A stretch of DNA of 64,000 bases from Thermoactinomyces intermedius (GCF_016055025.1 NZ_JAECVW010000003.1), one strand, 5' to 3'; positions 34,327-43,218 are shown, counted from the stretch's first letter. Notes: generated from the letters alone by a model not told the origin. Translations and numbers: made by a program.

Positions 34327-35358
34327 ATGGGTTTAAAAAAAGAAATTGCTTCCCTGTCTGTCATCGGACTGTCCAAAAACGCCGGAAAAACAACCGTGTT
34401 GAATGCATTGATCCGCGATGCCCCCGAAGCCGGTGTGCTCGGGATATTAAGCATGGGAGTGGACGGGGAGAAACATGATGCCATAAGCGGCAAGGAAAAG
34501 CCGTTGATCCGGGTGAGGGAGAATATGCTGGTGGCCACTTCCGCCCACTGGCTGAACCGCCAACCGGGACACTGGGAAGTGATTCAATCCTGCGGAATCC
34601 AATCGGTGATGGGGGAAGTGTTCATTGCCCGCGCCAAACGGGAGGGGACGGTCCTGTTGGCAGGCCTTCCTTCCAAAAGCGGGGCCAAGCGGGCGATGGA
34701 GTTGTTAAGACGGGCCGGTGCACAAAAAATCCTGCTGGACGGGGCTTATGACCGGCGATCTCCGTCCAGTCCCCAACTGACCGATGCCACCATTCTTGTC
34801 ATCGGGGCTTCCCTTGATTCAAACTTTGCCGGGGTCATCCGCAAAGCCGGGGAATGGAGCCGTTTGCTGCGCCTGAAGGCATGCGACTGTTTCCCGGAAC
34901 AAAAAGCCGGGTCCTTGGCTTTGGAAAAAAAGCGGGTGGTTGGCATTTTCGGCAACCGCATCGAAGTGCTTCCTTTCTCCGGGTTGTTTTCCATCCGGGA
35001 GGAAGGGGAGTGGTTGCAAAACGAATGGCAGGCACTGGCGATCAGCGGGGCGTTGACCGATCGGATGTTGCAAATGTTTCTCCGCTGCCGGAAGGCGGTC
35101 CGTATCATTGTTCCCGACATTACACATTTATTTGTCAGCATGCCGGTGCTTCGCCGTTTTTATAACCAAGGAGGGGAAATCCGCGTCCTGAAACCGATCC
35201 GTCTCCTCCGGGTGGCCGTCAATCCGGAATCGCCGGACGGATATTCCTTTCCTCCTGGGGAGATGAAAGAAAAAATTGGCCGCCTTTTTTTTCCCGTCCC
35301 CGTGGTCGATGTGATGCGGGACCGGTATAAGCAGGGAGGGTGGTGTGATGTTTTGTGA
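34327..35358 (+). CDS. kamB: KamB-like P-loop ATPase of the aminomutase cluster
   Basis: A 343-aa protein with an N-terminal P-loop, VIGLSKNAGKTTVLN, and otherwise little recognisable. Its position between kamA and the MutS-like gene matches the gene called MutL-related or KamB in clostridial and fusobacterial lysine clusters. A role in reactivating or loading cobalamin on the kamDE aminomutase has been suspected for this pair; here that is inference. It overlaps the next gene by 11 bp. Confidence 0.7.
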   Translation: MGLKKEIASLSVIGLSKNAGKTTVLNALIRDAPEAGVLGILSMGVDGEKHDAISGKEKPLIRVRENMLVATSAHWLNRQPGHWEVIQSCGIQSVMGEVFIARAKREGTVLLAGLPSKSGAKRAMELLRRAGAQKILLDGAYDRRSPSSPQLTDATILVIGASLDSNFAGVIRKAGEWSRLLRLKACDCFPEQKAGSLALEKKRVVGIFGNRIEVLPFSGLFSIREEGEWLQNEWQALAISGALTDRMLQMFLRCRKAVRIIVPDITHLFVSMPVLRRFYNQGGEIRVLKPIRLLRVAVNPESPDGYSFPPGEMKEKIGRLFFPVPVVDVMRDRYKQGGWCDVL

Positions 35359-36958
35359 TGAACGTACGGCCAAAGAAATCGGCCTCTTGGATTGCCTGGA
35401 CTTGTTTCAGCCGCTCACCCCTTACGGAAAAGAGCAAAAGGCTTGCCGGCCGTTTTTGCCGGGAGAGGAAGAAGCTTGGCAGCAATGTTTAAACGAGCAA
35501 GCGGAGATCAAACAGCAATTGGATGCCTTTTCCATACGGGAACCGGTTCATGCCCTTCTTGCGAACCTCCCGGACATTTCCCCCGTTTTGCGGAAACTGG
35601 AGGAGTCCCGGTTATTGGACTTGACGGAATGGTACCAATTGAAAACTTTTTTATACAACACGCAGAAGCTCCATTCGTTGTTGAAACAAACCACGCTCTC
35701 CCGCATGATTCTCAAAAACAAAGCGATGGAAAAACAATGCGAAAAGGCTTTTCTCCTTTTAAACCCCGCCAAAACGCGCACCTCTTCTTTTTGGTTTGAT
35801 GATGCCTACGATGACCGTTTAAAAGAAGCCAGAAAAACGCTCAGGAAATTGCAGGCAACCGTCAAGCGGGATCAGGAACAAAAGGCGGCCGGGATTGCGG
35901 AAAAAACAGGGCAAACTTGCAACCGGTTTGGCGAATGGGTGGTGCCCCGGGACACGGAAGGGGACCGGTTGTTAAAAGAAGAGGAGGAATTGATGCTGGT
36001 CCGGCAAACGGCCCATGAATCGGTTTACCGCTTGAAAAACGGGCATCCCCTGTCCCGTGAAATCGCCGGATGGGAAGAAAAGATCGCCCGGATCGAACAG
36101 GAAATCAACCGGTGGTTGGTACAAGAAATGGCTCCGTTGGTTCCGGATTTCCGTCAGTGGCTGGTTCACATCACCCGGTTCGATTTGCAATGGGCCCGGA
36201 TCCGGGCGGCCGAACACTGGCAAGGAGTCCGCCCGCGCTGGTCCAAGAATCAATTCCGGGTGAAAAGCGCTTTCCATCCCGCCTTGGAGCAAACGCTGAA
36301 CGAACGCGGCAGGTCCATGACCCGTGTCGATTGTTCGATCCGGCGCGGGGTGACAGTGATCATCGGCCCCAATATGGGCGGAAAAACGGTCGCTTTAAAA
36401 ACATTCGGGTTGATTGCAGTCTTGGCGCAATACGGATTTTTTGTCCCGGCTGCCGGCTGTGAAATGCCTTTGTTTTCCTGGGTTGCCGGTTTGCTCGGTG
36501 ACGGCCAGGGAATCCGGCAGGGGTTAAGCCGTTTTGGCGCGGAAATGGTCCGGTTTCGTGAGTTGTTGAAGCTTCCGGGAACGGGATTGATGTTGTTGGA
36601 TGAAACGGGAGGCGGGACCAATCCGGTGGAAGGAGGGGCATTGGCCCGGGCCGTCACGTCGTTCCTTGCCAAAGAGCGGCATTATTCCGTGCATGTGACA
36701 CATTATCAGGAGGTGCTGGATGTCAAAGGCATCCGCCTGTATCAAGTGGCCGGGATTTCCGGTCAAATGGCGGAAGCCGGTGCATTTTATCCCGACACTC
36801 TGGAAGAAAGGATGGATTACCGGCTCATCCCGGTCAAAGAGGGACGAAAAAACATCCCGCATGAAGCCATCCGGATTGCCGAAGTCATCGGCCTGCCTTC
36901 CGATATCATCCGGATGGCCAAACAACAAGCGGGGGAGAAAGCGGGGGAAAAACAGTGA
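35348..36958 (+). CDS. kamC: KamC-like MutS-family ATPase
   Basis: A 536-aa MutS-related protein: central helical lever/clamp region (~residues 90-290) and ABC ATPase with Walker A IIGPNMGGKTVALK and Walker B LMLLDETGGGTNPVEGGAL, then THYQEVL. It lacks the N-terminal mismatch-recognition domain of MutS and the Smr domain of MutS2, so DNA repair is unlikely. This is the gene annotated mutS in other lysine aminomutase clusters. ATG at 35348 follows GGAGGG; stop overlaps kamD by 4 bp. Confidence 0.8.
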   Translation: MFCDERTAKEIGLLDCLDLFQPLTPYGKEQKACRPFLPGEEEAWQQCLNEQAEIKQQLDAFSIREPVHALLANLPDISPVLRKLEESRLLDLTEWYQLKTFLYNTQKLHSLLKQTTLSRMILKNKAMEKQCEKAFLLLNPAKTRTSSFWFDDAYDDRLKEARKTLRKLQATVKRDQEQKAAGIAEKTGQTCNRFGEWVVPRDTEGDRLLKEEEELMLVRQTAHESVYRLKNGHPLSREIAGWEEKIARIEQEINRWLVQEMAPLVPDFRQWLVHITRFDLQWARIRAAEHWQGVRPRWSKNQFRVKSAFHPALEQTLNERGRSMTRVDCSIRRGVTVIIGPNMGGKTVALKTFGLIAVLAQYGFFVPAAGCEMPLFSWVAGLLGDGQGIRQGLSRFGAEMVRFRELLKLPGTGLMLLDETGGGTNPVEGGALARAVTSFLAKERHYSVHVTHYQEVLDVKGIRLYQVAGISGQMAEAGAFYPDTLEERMDYRLIPVKEGRKNIPHEAIRIAEVIGLPSDIIRMAKQQAGEKAGEKQ

Positions 36959-38535
36959 ATAAATTGAGGTTGGATCCAGAGCAAATCACGCGTGCGCGTC
37001 AAGCGGCCAAAGCGATTGCCGACCAAGTGGACCGGTTGGTTTCCGTTCACACCACGGTGGCGGTGGAACGGACGGTATTGCGTTGTTTTGGAATTGACGG
37101 GGTGAATGAAGAAGGGGTGCCGTTGGCCAATGTGGTTGTGGATCACTTGTTGGAAAGAGACCAGTTGGAAACGGGAGCCGCTTATTGGGTTTTAAATGCC
37201 ATGGTGCTCAACGGTTGTCCGGCGCAGTATGTCGCGGAACAAGTGGCGGAGGGAAAGTGGGATTTGGTGCAACTCCGCCGTGTCCCCTTGGCTGAAATTC
37301 AGGAAAAAGGAAGGCAAATGGCCGGCCAGGCTCTGGATGAGATTTGGAAAAACCGGATGGAGCGACTAGAGTGGATCAGGAATACCGGGGAGAGAAAAAA
37401 GCCTTATTTGTACGTGATTGTGGCAACCGGTGACATTTACGAAGATGTTGTGCAGGCCAAGTCGGCGGCCCGCCAGGGAGCGGATATCATCGCCGTGATC
37501 CGCAGCACGGGGCAGAGTTTGCTGGACTATGTGCCTTATGGAGCGACCCGGGAAGGGTACGGGGGGACGTTTGCCACCCAGGAGAATTTCCGAATCATGC
37601 GGAAAGCGCTGGATGAAGTCAGCCGGGAAGAGGGGCGGTATATTTATCTGTGCAATTATTGCTCGGGGTTATGCATGCCGGAAATTGCCGCCATGGGAGC
37701 GTTTGAACGGTTGGATGTCATGCTGAATGATGCCCTGTACGGGATTTTGTTCCGGGACATCAACATGCAGCGGACCCTGATCGACCAATCGTTTTCCCGC
37801 ATGATCAACAGTTATGCCGGTATCATGATCAATACCGGGGAAGACAATTATTTGACAACGGCCGATGCCGTCAAAAGCGCGCATACCGTGCTGGCGTCGC
37901 AATTCATCAATGAACAGTTGGCTCTGTTGTCGGGACTTCCCCCGGAGCAAATGGGACTCGGGCATGCGTTTGAAATGAATCCGGATCTGGAAGACGGGTT
38001 GTTGTGGGAAATTGCCCAGGCCCAGATGGCAAGGCAAATCTTTCCCGATGCCCCCTTGAAATACATGCCGCCGACCAAACACATGACCGGAAATATTTTT
38101 AAGGGCCATATTCAAAATGCACTGTTTAATTTGGTTGGCATCATGACGAACCAGGGGGTCCAATTGCTTGGCATGATGACCGAAGCCATGCATACACCGC
38201 ATATCCATGACCGGCAACTGGCCATCGAAAATGCCCGGTACATTTTTAACAACGCCCGCCATTTGGGAGAAGAAATCTGTTTCCGGCCCGGAGGGCGCAT
38301 CGAACAAAGAGCCCGCCAGGTTTTGGAGGAAGCGGTGAAATTGTTGGAAGAAATCCGGGAAACCGGCTTGTTTCATGCTTTGGAAAAAGGCATGTTTGCC
38401 GATGTGAAACGGTCAAGGACCGGAGGCAAGGGGCTGGAAGGGGTTCTGAAAAAAAACCCTGACTATTATAACCCGGTTGAAGCGGAACTCCGGTCGCGTC
38501 TCGGGTTGAAACCAAGGGAGGGGGTTGGACGTTGA
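36955..38535 (+). CDS. kamD: Lysine 5,6-aminomutase alpha subunit
   Basis: Large TIM-barrel subunit of the adenosylcobalamin- and PLP-dependent enzyme that moves the terminal amino group of beta-lysine (or D-lysine) to C5. 526 aa, opening LRLDPEQITRARQAAKAIADQVDRLV; YLCNYCSGLCMPEIA and THMTGN-like PPTKHMTGNIFKGH regions are conserved. GTG start at 36955 overlaps kamC, and the stop overlaps kamE, so kamC-kamD-kamE are translationally coupled. Confidence 0.95.
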   Translation: MNKLRLDPEQITRARQAAKAIADQVDRLVSVHTTVAVERTVLRCFGIDGVNEEGVPLANVVVDHLLERDQLETGAAYWVLNAMVLNGCPAQYVAEQVAEGKWDLVQLRRVPLAEIQEKGRQMAGQALDEIWKNRMERLEWIRNTGERKKPYLYVIVATGDIYEDVVQAKSAARQGADIIAVIRSTGQSLLDYVPYGATREGYGGTFATQENFRIMRKALDEVSREEGRYIYLCNYCSGLCMPEIAAMGAFERLDVMLNDALYGILFRDINMQRTLIDQSFSRMINSYAGIMINTGEDNYLTTADAVKSAHTVLASQFINEQLALLSGLPPEQMGLGHAFEMNPDLEDGLLWEIAQAQMARQIFPDAPLKYMPPTKHMTGNIFKGHIQNALFNLVGIMTNQGVQLLGMMTEAMHTPHIHDRQLAIENARYIFNNARHLGEEICFRPGGRIEQRARQVLEEAVKLLEEIRETGLFHALEKGMFADVKRSRTGGKGLEGVLKKNPDYYNPVEAELRSRLGLKPREGVGR

Positions 38536-39290
38536 AGGCGGATTTGACCTGTGTGAAACCGTATGGCGACACACTGAATGACGGCATGGTCCAGCTGAGT
38601 TTCAGCATGACGGTTCCATATGGGGAAGAAGCCCGGGAAGCCGCCAGACAACTGGCGATGAAAATGGGGCTGGATGAACCGCAAGTGTACCATATGAAAG
38701 ACTTGACGGAAGGTTTCACTTTTTTCATCGTTTACGGAAAGTGCCGCCATTTTGTTGATTTCACGAGCATCCGGGTTCCGAAAGTGGATAGTGTACGCAT
38801 GGATTTTGATCAGATCAATCAGTATATCCGGGAGAAAATCGGCAGAAAAGTGGTTGTGGTCGGGGCGTGCACCGGAACGGACGCACACACGGTCGGCATT
38901 GATGCGATCATGAATATGAAAGGCTATCACGGGGAATACGGACTGGAACGATATCCGGAAATTGAAGCTTACAATCTGGGAAGCCAGGTGGAAAACGAAG
39001 TGTTGATGGAAGAAGCTTTAAAGAAAAAGGCCGATGTAATTCTGGTTTCCCAGGTGGTGACCCAAAAAGGGGCCCACATCCAAACCCTTACCGAATTGGT
39101 GGAACTGCTGGAAGCGGAAGGGGTGCGGGACCAGTTTATTCTCATATGCGGAGGCCCCCGCATTCATCATGAACTGGCTTTGGAGTTGGGGTTTGATGCC
39201 GGTTTCGGTCCCGGCACGTTGGCCCCGGATGTCGCTTCGTACTTTGTGCAGGAACTGGTCCGCCGCCAAAACCGGTCCCGGATGTTGTAA
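38532..39290 (+). CDS. kamE: Lysine 5,6-aminomutase beta subunit
   Basis: Cobalamin-binding subunit. DAHTVG holds the cobalt-ligating His (residue 119) and Lys130 in MNMKGYHG is 11 residues later, the same spacing as the PLP Schiff-base Lys of the clostridial enzyme; QVVTQKGAH and GGPRIHHELA complete the Rossmann B12 domain. 252 aa, TTG start at 38532 overlapping kamD by 4 bp. Last gene of the operon, closed by a terminator. Confidence 0.95.
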   Translation: MKADLTCVKPYGDTLNDGMVQLSFSMTVPYGEEAREAARQLAMKMGLDEPQVYHMKDLTEGFTFFIVYGKCRHFVDFTSIRVPKVDSVRMDFDQINQYIREKIGRKVVVVGACTGTDAHTVGIDAIMNMKGYHGEYGLERYPEIEAYNLGSQVENEVLMEEALKKKADVILVSQVVTQKGAHIQTLTELVELLEAEGVRDQFILICGGPRIHHELALELGFDAGFGPGTLAPDVASYFVQELVRRQNRSRML

Positions 39291-39316
39291 AAGGCTGACG
39301 CCAGCGCCAGCCTTTT
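39290..39316 (+). terminator. Intrinsic terminator after kamE
   Basis: AAAGGCTG (39290-39297), 10-base loop, CAGCCTTT (39308-39315), T run. On the minus strand it also lies just past the winged-helix gene. Confidence 0.75.
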
Positions 39317-39319
39317 TCT

Positions 39320-39673
39320 TTAAAACGAAAATTCGGGAGGGGACAAAGGAATTTCATTTTCCTGGTAAACTTTTCTTACATAGACCAGATAATAGGATCG
39401 GAACTCCTTGTTGTTTAAGGGATGAATTTCAATCAATTCTTTTTTCTCCAACTGTTCCATGGCAAAGGAAACCCGCGAATAGGGAAAATCCATTTCCTTG
39501 GCCAGACGGAAATGGTTGATAATGAGCCCCCGTGGCGGAATATTCACGCGGAAAATGGTATCTTTTTTAGCGACAGGAGAGGCCAGGCGGCTCAGTTCGT
39601 AGTAAACGAATCGTTCGATGGGAGGGAGTTTGTCAACGACAGAATACGGGATTTGAAAAGAATGAGGCTTCAT
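39320..39673 (-). CDS. Winged-helix protein, third gene of the ParM/ParR-like module
   Basis: A 117-aa protein. The segment PPRGLIINHFRLAKEMDF followed by PYSRVSFAMEQLEKKELIEI has the pattern of winged-helix domains in plasmid and phage replication or DnaD-like proteins (inference). No membrane segment. AGGAG lies 9 bp before the ATG. It is 27 bp downstream of the ParR candidate on the same strand, so a three-gene operon is likely. Its exact role is unknown. Confidence 0.6.
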   Translation of the reverse strand: MKPHSFQIPYSVVDKLPPIERFVYYELSRLASPVAKKDTIFRVNIPPRGLIINHFRLAKEMDFPYSRVSFAMEQLEKKELIEIHPLNNKEFRSYYLVYVRKVYQENEIPLSPPEFSF

Positions 39674-39700
39674 TTTCTCTCTCTCCTATTCTATATAAGC

Positions 39701-39967
39701 TTAATAATCAAACGGGATGCCACTGGCTTTAATCTCTTGAAAAGAGGATGGAGGCACATTTTGACTCGACAGCATCCGGGAATGATTCACGGGAGAAAGA
39801 TCTTTGGCCGGTTGCAATTGACCCATGCAATAGGCAAACAACAGGTTTTTGACCAGTCCGGAAAAATTGATGTCTTCCCGGTCTGCCAACTTGAGCAGTT
39901 CCAGTTCGACCGCATCTTCGGTATTAAAGGAAACTTGTCTTCTTTCCCTCTTTTTATATTCCCTCAT
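39701..39967 (-). CDS. ParR-like ribbon-helix-helix protein
   Basis: An 88-aa protein with the layout of plasmid ParR/StbB adaptors: basic N-terminus with a strand (KKRERRQVSFN), two helices (DAVELELLKLADREDINFSGLVKNLLFAYCMG) and a polar, probably disordered tail that in ParR contacts the actin filament. The start overlaps the ParM-like gene by 4 bp (ATGA), as in parMR operons. It would bind the upstream palindrome array (inference). Orphan name parR not assigned because the family match is by pattern only. Confidence 0.65.
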   Translation of the reverse strand: MREYKKRERRQVSFNTEDAVELELLKLADREDINFSGLVKNLLFAYCMGQLQPAKDLSPVNHSRMLSSQNVPPSSFQEIKASGIPFDY

Positions 39968-40758
39968 TCACCGAGCGTCTCCTTTCCCAGTGCATAATAA
40001 CCGAGTGCATTGGCAAATTGCGGATTGTCAAAAGTGGTGGCGTGGATGAAACCCACGTGTTTGAAGGGCTCCACCAATTCCGTTGCCTTTCCGCCGATCA
40101 ACTCGACCACATCAGTCGTGGACCACATTCCGCCCAAATGTCCGACGATCATGGCTGCCATTTCCTCCGGATCGGCTTCCCGGACATTATCCCATCCTTT
40201 TGGCAACGTTCCGCTCTCCCGGTCAATAAAAATCCCGTCTTTAAACGTGGCATAGTTTGTTGTCCGGGCTCCCGGATCCACGATGCGCACCGTTCCCATG
40301 CGCCGGTGCACCCAATAGGCCGCTCCTCCCTCAATGGTGATCGCGGCTTTGGTGATATTGATTTTGCGATATGTACCGTTTAAAACCACTTCGTGCTCTC
40401 CCTCCAACTTGGCACGAAGCCGCGCTCTTTCATCCTCTTTATACATGTTGATCGGGACCCCGGTGACCAATTTTACATCCCCGATCGCTCCTGCTTTAAA
40501 CAAAGCCGTCAGGATCAACAATACCGTCTCCACATTGACTTTGCTTTCGGTCATCATCTGCCTTGTGAAAGAGCCTTCCCGCTCTGCCAGCTGCCCGATG
40601 AAATACTCCTTCCCTTGATACCGGAGCTCGATATCTTCCTCCAATGTCTGTACAAAAGTTCTTTTTCTCGCTTTTGAAACTTTACTTGGAAATGAGAATT
40701 TTTGATTTCCTGTCACTGTTTTTACAAAGGCTCGTCCTGCATCCACAGCAATTAACAT
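39964..40758 (-). CDS. ParM/StbA-like actin-fold ATPase
   Basis: Plasmid-segregation actin homologue: polymerises with ATP to push DNA copies apart. Actin-fold motifs: phosphate-1 AVDAGRAFVKTV, phosphate-2 IVDPGARTTNYA, and adenosine motif ELIGGKATEL. 264 aa, at the short end of the family (R1 ParM is about 320). GGAGGCG precedes the ATG. It heads a 3-gene minus-strand operon and is preceded by a regular array of palindromes. Chromosomal location between kamE and fadF suggests a captured plasmid locus or a chromosomal actin-like system of other purpose. Confidence 0.8.
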   Translation of the reverse strand: MLIAVDAGRAFVKTVTGNQKFSFPSKVSKARKRTFVQTLEEDIELRYQGKEYFIGQLAEREGSFTRQMMTESKVNVETVLLILTALFKAGAIGDVKLVTGVPINMYKEDERARLRAKLEGEHEVVLNGTYRKINITKAAITIEGGAAYWVHRRMGTVRIVDPGARTTNYATFKDGIFIDRESGTLPKGWDNVREADPEEMAAMIVGHLGGMWSTTDVVELIGGKATELVEPFKHVGFIHATTFDNPQFANALGYYALGKETLGE

Positions 40759-40799
40759 AAAAACGCCTCCTGCATCATTTTTGGCAAATGGAGACTGTC

Positions 40800-40935
40800 G
40801 TCATGACATACGTCATTCAATCCGTCCGTCCGGGGACTTCAGTCCGGACAAAAGTCAACGAAACAGGATAACGGGTTGTCGTTTGTCATGACTAGAGTCT
40901 GTATAAACGGACCATGAAGGTCCACAGTCCGGACT
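40800..40935. repeat. Array of four GTCNNGAC palindromes (candidate centromere/operator)
   Basis: GTCATGAC at 40800-40807, GTCCGGAC at 40842-40849, GTCATGAC at 40885-40892 and GTCCGGAC at 40927-40934. Starts are 42, 43 and 42 bp apart, about four helical turns, and the two cores alternate. An extra inverted repeat GGACC/GGTCC lies at 40909-40923. The sites precede the ParM-like gene as parC precedes parM on plasmids; binding by the ribbon-helix-helix protein is inference. Confidence 0.75.
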
Positions 40936-40942
40936 AGGGTCT

Positions 40943-40948
40943 ATTATA
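40943..40948 (-). promoter_or_regulatory. -10 box for the ParM-like operon
   Basis: TATAAT on the minus strand (ATTATA on +). No good -35 is visible at 17 bp, so activation or a weak -35 is possible. A start about 7 bp downstream would fall in the last GTCCGGAC palindrome, giving autoregulation a simple basis and placing the whole array in the 5' leader. Confidence 0.5.
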
Positions 40949-41036
40949 GCGCAAAAAAACGCTTGAAGCATGAAAATATGCTAAAATTGAATAAATATCC
41001 ATGGAACTGGATGAAGCTGGTTTTGATAAAAATTAA

Positions 41037-41055
41037 TGAATGACTGCTCAGTTTA
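41037..41055 (+). promoter_or_regulatory. Candidate FadR (TetR-type) operator before fadF
   Basis: TGAATGACTGCTCAGTTTA closely follows the left half and centre of the Bacillus FadR box TGAATGAMTANTCATTCA, with a degenerate right half; ACTG-CT-CAGT forms an inverted repeat. TAGAAT at 41059-41064 may be the -10. In Bacillus FadR represses fadF, which supports the call. Confidence 0.45.
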
Positions 41056-41151
41056 TGATAGAATGTAAACAAACTGAATTGAAAGTAATTTTTGTGTGTT
41101 TGCAAAATCTTTTTTCTGAATTAACATAAATAATGGAAAGGGGAGAAAAGG

Positions 41152-43218
41152 ATGTCGATGCTGCAAATTGTGAACCTCTTGGCATTTTTAGGGGTTACCG
41201 CTTATGCCGTATACTTATTTGCCAGTGTTGTATACCGGCGGTATCAATATGTGAAATTGGGAAAGCCGGCCGAATTGGATGTGGATTTAAAAACCGGTAT
41301 CAATCAAGTGCTGGTAAACGTTTTTGGGCAAAGGAAGCTGCTCAAGGATAAAAAAAGCGGGTTCATGCATGTATTGATGTTTTACGGTTTCATTATCATT
41401 CAATTTGGAGCGATTGATTTATTCATCAAAGGTTTGGCGCCGGGACATCATCTTCCTGTGCCGGCATATCCGTTTTTTCTGTTCTTGCAGGAACTGACAA
41501 CATTCATCGTCTTGTTGGCCACCCTGTATGCTTTCTACCGGCGTTATATTGAAAAATTGCCCCGGTTGAAAAGAGGGTTTAAATCCGGGCTCGTGATTAT
41601 TTTTCTGACCTTATTGATGTCTTCCATTTTATTGTCTGCGGCTTTTGAAAAACTGTGGGCCGGCGAGGGAGTCACTTGGTACACCCCGTTTTCTTCCATC
41701 CTTGCCATGCCGTTTATGGATTGGATGAGCGCGGAGGCCGCCAAGGTGCTGTTTTATGTGTTCTGGTGGATGCATGCCTTGGTCTTGCTGACTTTTTTGG
41801 TCTACGTCCCGCAATCAAAACATTTCCATTTGTTGGTGGCACCGGTGAATGTTTTCTTGAAACAAAAACAGAAACAGGCACCATCCAAGCTGTCATTAAT
41901 CGACTTTGAAGATGAATCCGTCGAAGAATACGGAAAAGGAAAAATTGAAGACTTTACCCAAAACCAATTGATCGATTTGTATGCCTGTGTCGAGTGTGGG
42001 CGGTGCACCAACATGTGTCCGGCTGCCGGAACGGGAAAAATGTTGTCCCCCATGGATTTGATCGTCAAAATGAGGGACCATTTGACCGCCAAAGGGGCAG
42101 CCATTACATCCAAAAGCCCCTGGGTTCCGGAATTTGCTTTTGCCGGCGCGAATCAACAGGCTTTAAACACCGGGGAAGTCAATCTGATCGGGGATGTGAT
42201 CACCGAGCAGGAACTGTGGGCTTGCACCACTTGCCGCAACTGTGAAGACCAATGCCCGGTGATGAATGAACATGTGGACAAAATCATTGACATGCGGCGT
42301 TACCTGGTGATGACGGAAGGGAAAATGAGCCCCGAAGTATCCCGAACTTTCTCAAACATTGAACGTCAGGGGAACCCTTGGGGAATCAGCCGGAAAGACC
42401 GGGCCAAATGGATTGAAAATTCGGATGTCCCCGTTCCGACCGTCAAAGAAGAAAAAGAATTCGAGTACCTCTTCTTTGTGGGGTCCATGGGGTCTTATGA
42501 CAACCGCAGTCAGAAAATCAGCCGGGCTTTGGTGAAATTATTGACTCATGCTGGTGTGAAATTTGCCATTCTCGGGAATAAAGAGAAAAACTCAGGAGAC
42601 ACCCCCCGCCGGTTGGGAAATGAATTTTTGTTCCAACAATTGGCGATGGACAACATTGCTTTGTTCCAGAAACATAAGGTGAAAAAAATCATCACCATCG
42701 ATCCTCATGCCTATAACGTCTTTAAAAAAGAATACCCCGATCTCGGGCTGGAAGCGGAAGTGTATCACCACACGGAAGTGTTGGCCGAACTCTTGAAACA
42801 AGGAAGGATCAAGCCGACCAAAGAAGTTAATGAACGTGTGACATACCATGATTCCTGCTATCTGGGAAGATATAACGGGGTGTTTGATCCCCCACGTTAT
42901 ATCCTGCAGCAAATCCCGGGCATTGAACTGGTGGAAATGAAACGAAACAGAGAAAACGGCATGTGCTGCGGAGCCGGCGGAGGATTGATGTGGCTGGAGG
43001 AAACCGAAGGGGTGCGCGTGAATGTCGCCCGCACCGAGCAGGCGCTTGAAGTGAACCCGACCGTGATCGGAAGCGCTTGCCCTTATTGCTTGACCATGTT
43101 GTCCGACGGAACCAAAGCCAAAGAAGTGGAAGACAAAGTGCAAACCATGGATGTTGCTGAAATTTTGGCTCTCTCCATTGAGGATGAGCCGGAAGAAGTG
43201 GCAGAAGGCGTCCATTGA
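41152..43218 (+). CDS. fadF: FadF-type iron-sulfur oxidoreductase (ETF:quinone route)
   Basis: Membrane Fe-S protein thought to pass electrons from acyl-CoA dehydrogenases via ETF to menaquinone. N-terminal half has about five or six membrane helices (NarI-like); then two 4Fe-4S motifs, CVECGRCTNMCP and CTTCRNCEDQCP, and two CCG domains (MCCGAGGGLMW, SACPYCLTML) as in heterodisulfide reductase subunit B. 688 aa. Lies upstream of the acyl-CoA dehydrogenase genes, as in Bacillus, but a two-component system is inserted between. Confidence 0.92.
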   Translation: MSMLQIVNLLAFLGVTAYAVYLFASVVYRRYQYVKLGKPAELDVDLKTGINQVLVNVFGQRKLLKDKKSGFMHVLMFYGFIIIQFGAIDLFIKGLAPGHHLPVPAYPFFLFLQELTTFIVLLATLYAFYRRYIEKLPRLKRGFKSGLVIIFLTLLMSSILLSAAFEKLWAGEGVTWYTPFSSILAMPFMDWMSAEAAKVLFYVFWWMHALVLLTFLVYVPQSKHFHLLVAPVNVFLKQKQKQAPSKLSLIDFEDESVEEYGKGKIEDFTQNQLIDLYACVECGRCTNMCPAAGTGKMLSPMDLIVKMRDHLTAKGAAITSKSPWVPEFAFAGANQQALNTGEVNLIGDVITEQELWACTTCRNCEDQCPVMNEHVDKIIDMRRYLVMTEGKMSPEVSRTFSNIERQGNPWGISRKDRAKWIENSDVPVPTVKEEKEFEYLFFVGSMGSYDNRSQKISRALVKLLTHAGVKFAILGNKEKNSGDTPRRLGNEFLFQQLAMDNIALFQKHKVKKIITIDPHAYNVFKKEYPDLGLEAEVYHHTEVLAELLKQGRIKPTKEVNERVTYHDSCYLGRYNGVFDPPRYILQQIPGIELVEMKRNRENGMCCGAGGGLMWLEETEGVRVNVARTEQALEVNPTVIGSACPYCLTMLSDGTKAKEVEDKVQTMDVAEILALSIEDEPEEVAEGVH

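Larger units (their letters stand above)
40759..41151. other. Intergenic region between the ParM-like gene and fadF
   Basis: These 393 bases hold no gene. The left half carries the palindrome array and a perfect minus-strand -10 box for the ParM-like operon; the right half (from about 40960) is AT-rich and contains the fadF promoter region with a FadR/TetR-type operator candidate. Confidence 0.7.

Noticed and set aside
40800..40935. CRISPR array
   Set aside because: The repeated units are 8-bp palindromes with two alternating cores, no spacer-length uniform repeats of 24-37 bp, and no cas genes nearby.
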